Positions 5,188 through 5,194 of a stretch of DNA of 5,194 bases are shown one piece after another (position 1 is the first letter of the stretch; every line of letters begins with the position of its first letter). A model generated the notes under the pieces. That model was not told where the DNA came from. It ran no database searches and saw nothing but the letters and a program-made list of their open reading frames with translations. This DNA comes from Angelakisella sp. (GTDB lineage: Bacteria > Bacillota > Clostridia > Oscillospirales > Ruminococcaceae): the NCBI GenBank assembly GCA_022794295.1, contig JAAWEO010000158.1:1-5194 (forward strand), written 5' to 3'. A program made the translations under genes and the position numbers.

Positions 5188-5194
5188 CCGGGTC

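Larger units (their letters stand above)
4980..5194. other. GC-rich right-edge region without a convincing gene
   Basis: No frame looks coding. A plus frame from GTG 5020 is open to the window edge and two minus frames run across it, but all give Pro/Arg/Gly-rich peptides with no hydrophobic or domain pattern, and no start has a ribosome site. Near-direct repeats occur (GCCTTGACGG at 5011-5020 and GCCTTTGACGG at 5082-5092). No T-run terminator is visible for the B6 operon. A truncated unknown gene reaching in from the right cannot be excluded. Confidence 0.4.

Overview
The window looks like chromosome of a fairly GC-rich Gram-positive anaerobe of the class Clostridia, probably an Oscillospiraceae-like gut bacterium. 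This is inferred from the GC-rich coding sequence, the consensus SigA-type promoters and strong AGGAG-type ribosome sites, and the gene content (10-TM metal transporter, TraX, YczE/YitT membrane protein, pyridoxamine kinase with an ECF S component). No species can be named from the sequence alone.

Layout. Positions 1-204 hold no convincing gene, only a sharp hairpin. A near-perfect promoter (205-232) and a perfect 7-1-7 palindrome of the Fur-superfamily type (239-253) then drive a 284-residue permease of the 'putative heavy-metal/manganese transporter' family, starting at a TTG codon at 287. It converges on a TraX-family membrane protein on the minus strand, and each gene has its own intrinsic terminator in the 170-base gap between them. 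The TraX gene and the next plus-strand gene, a YczE/YitT-type membrane protein, are fired from two back-to-back promoters whose -35 boxes lie two bases apart. A long bidirectional terminator (2885-2923) closes the YczE gene and also a small minus-strand gene for a 69-residue Ala-rich single-span protein.

The right part is a probable two-gene vitamin B6 salvage operon. An AT-rich leader carries two candidate promoters and a hairpin. It is followed by a pyridoxal/pyridoxamine kinase and, 34 bases later, the S (substrate-binding) component of an ECF transporter. The likely division of labour is that the S component brings in a B6 vitamer using a shared ECF energising module encoded elsewhere, and the kinase traps it as the 5'-phosphate. 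The last 215 bases (4980-5194) look non-coding and GC-rich, with an imperfect inverted repeat enclosing about 166 bases and a terminal hairpin; they may be an interspersed repeat.

Most of the window is ordinary core-type chromosome. The points most worth following are the Fur-type operator on a supposed metal exporter, the inferred B6 uptake pair with its leader, and the repeat-like tail.
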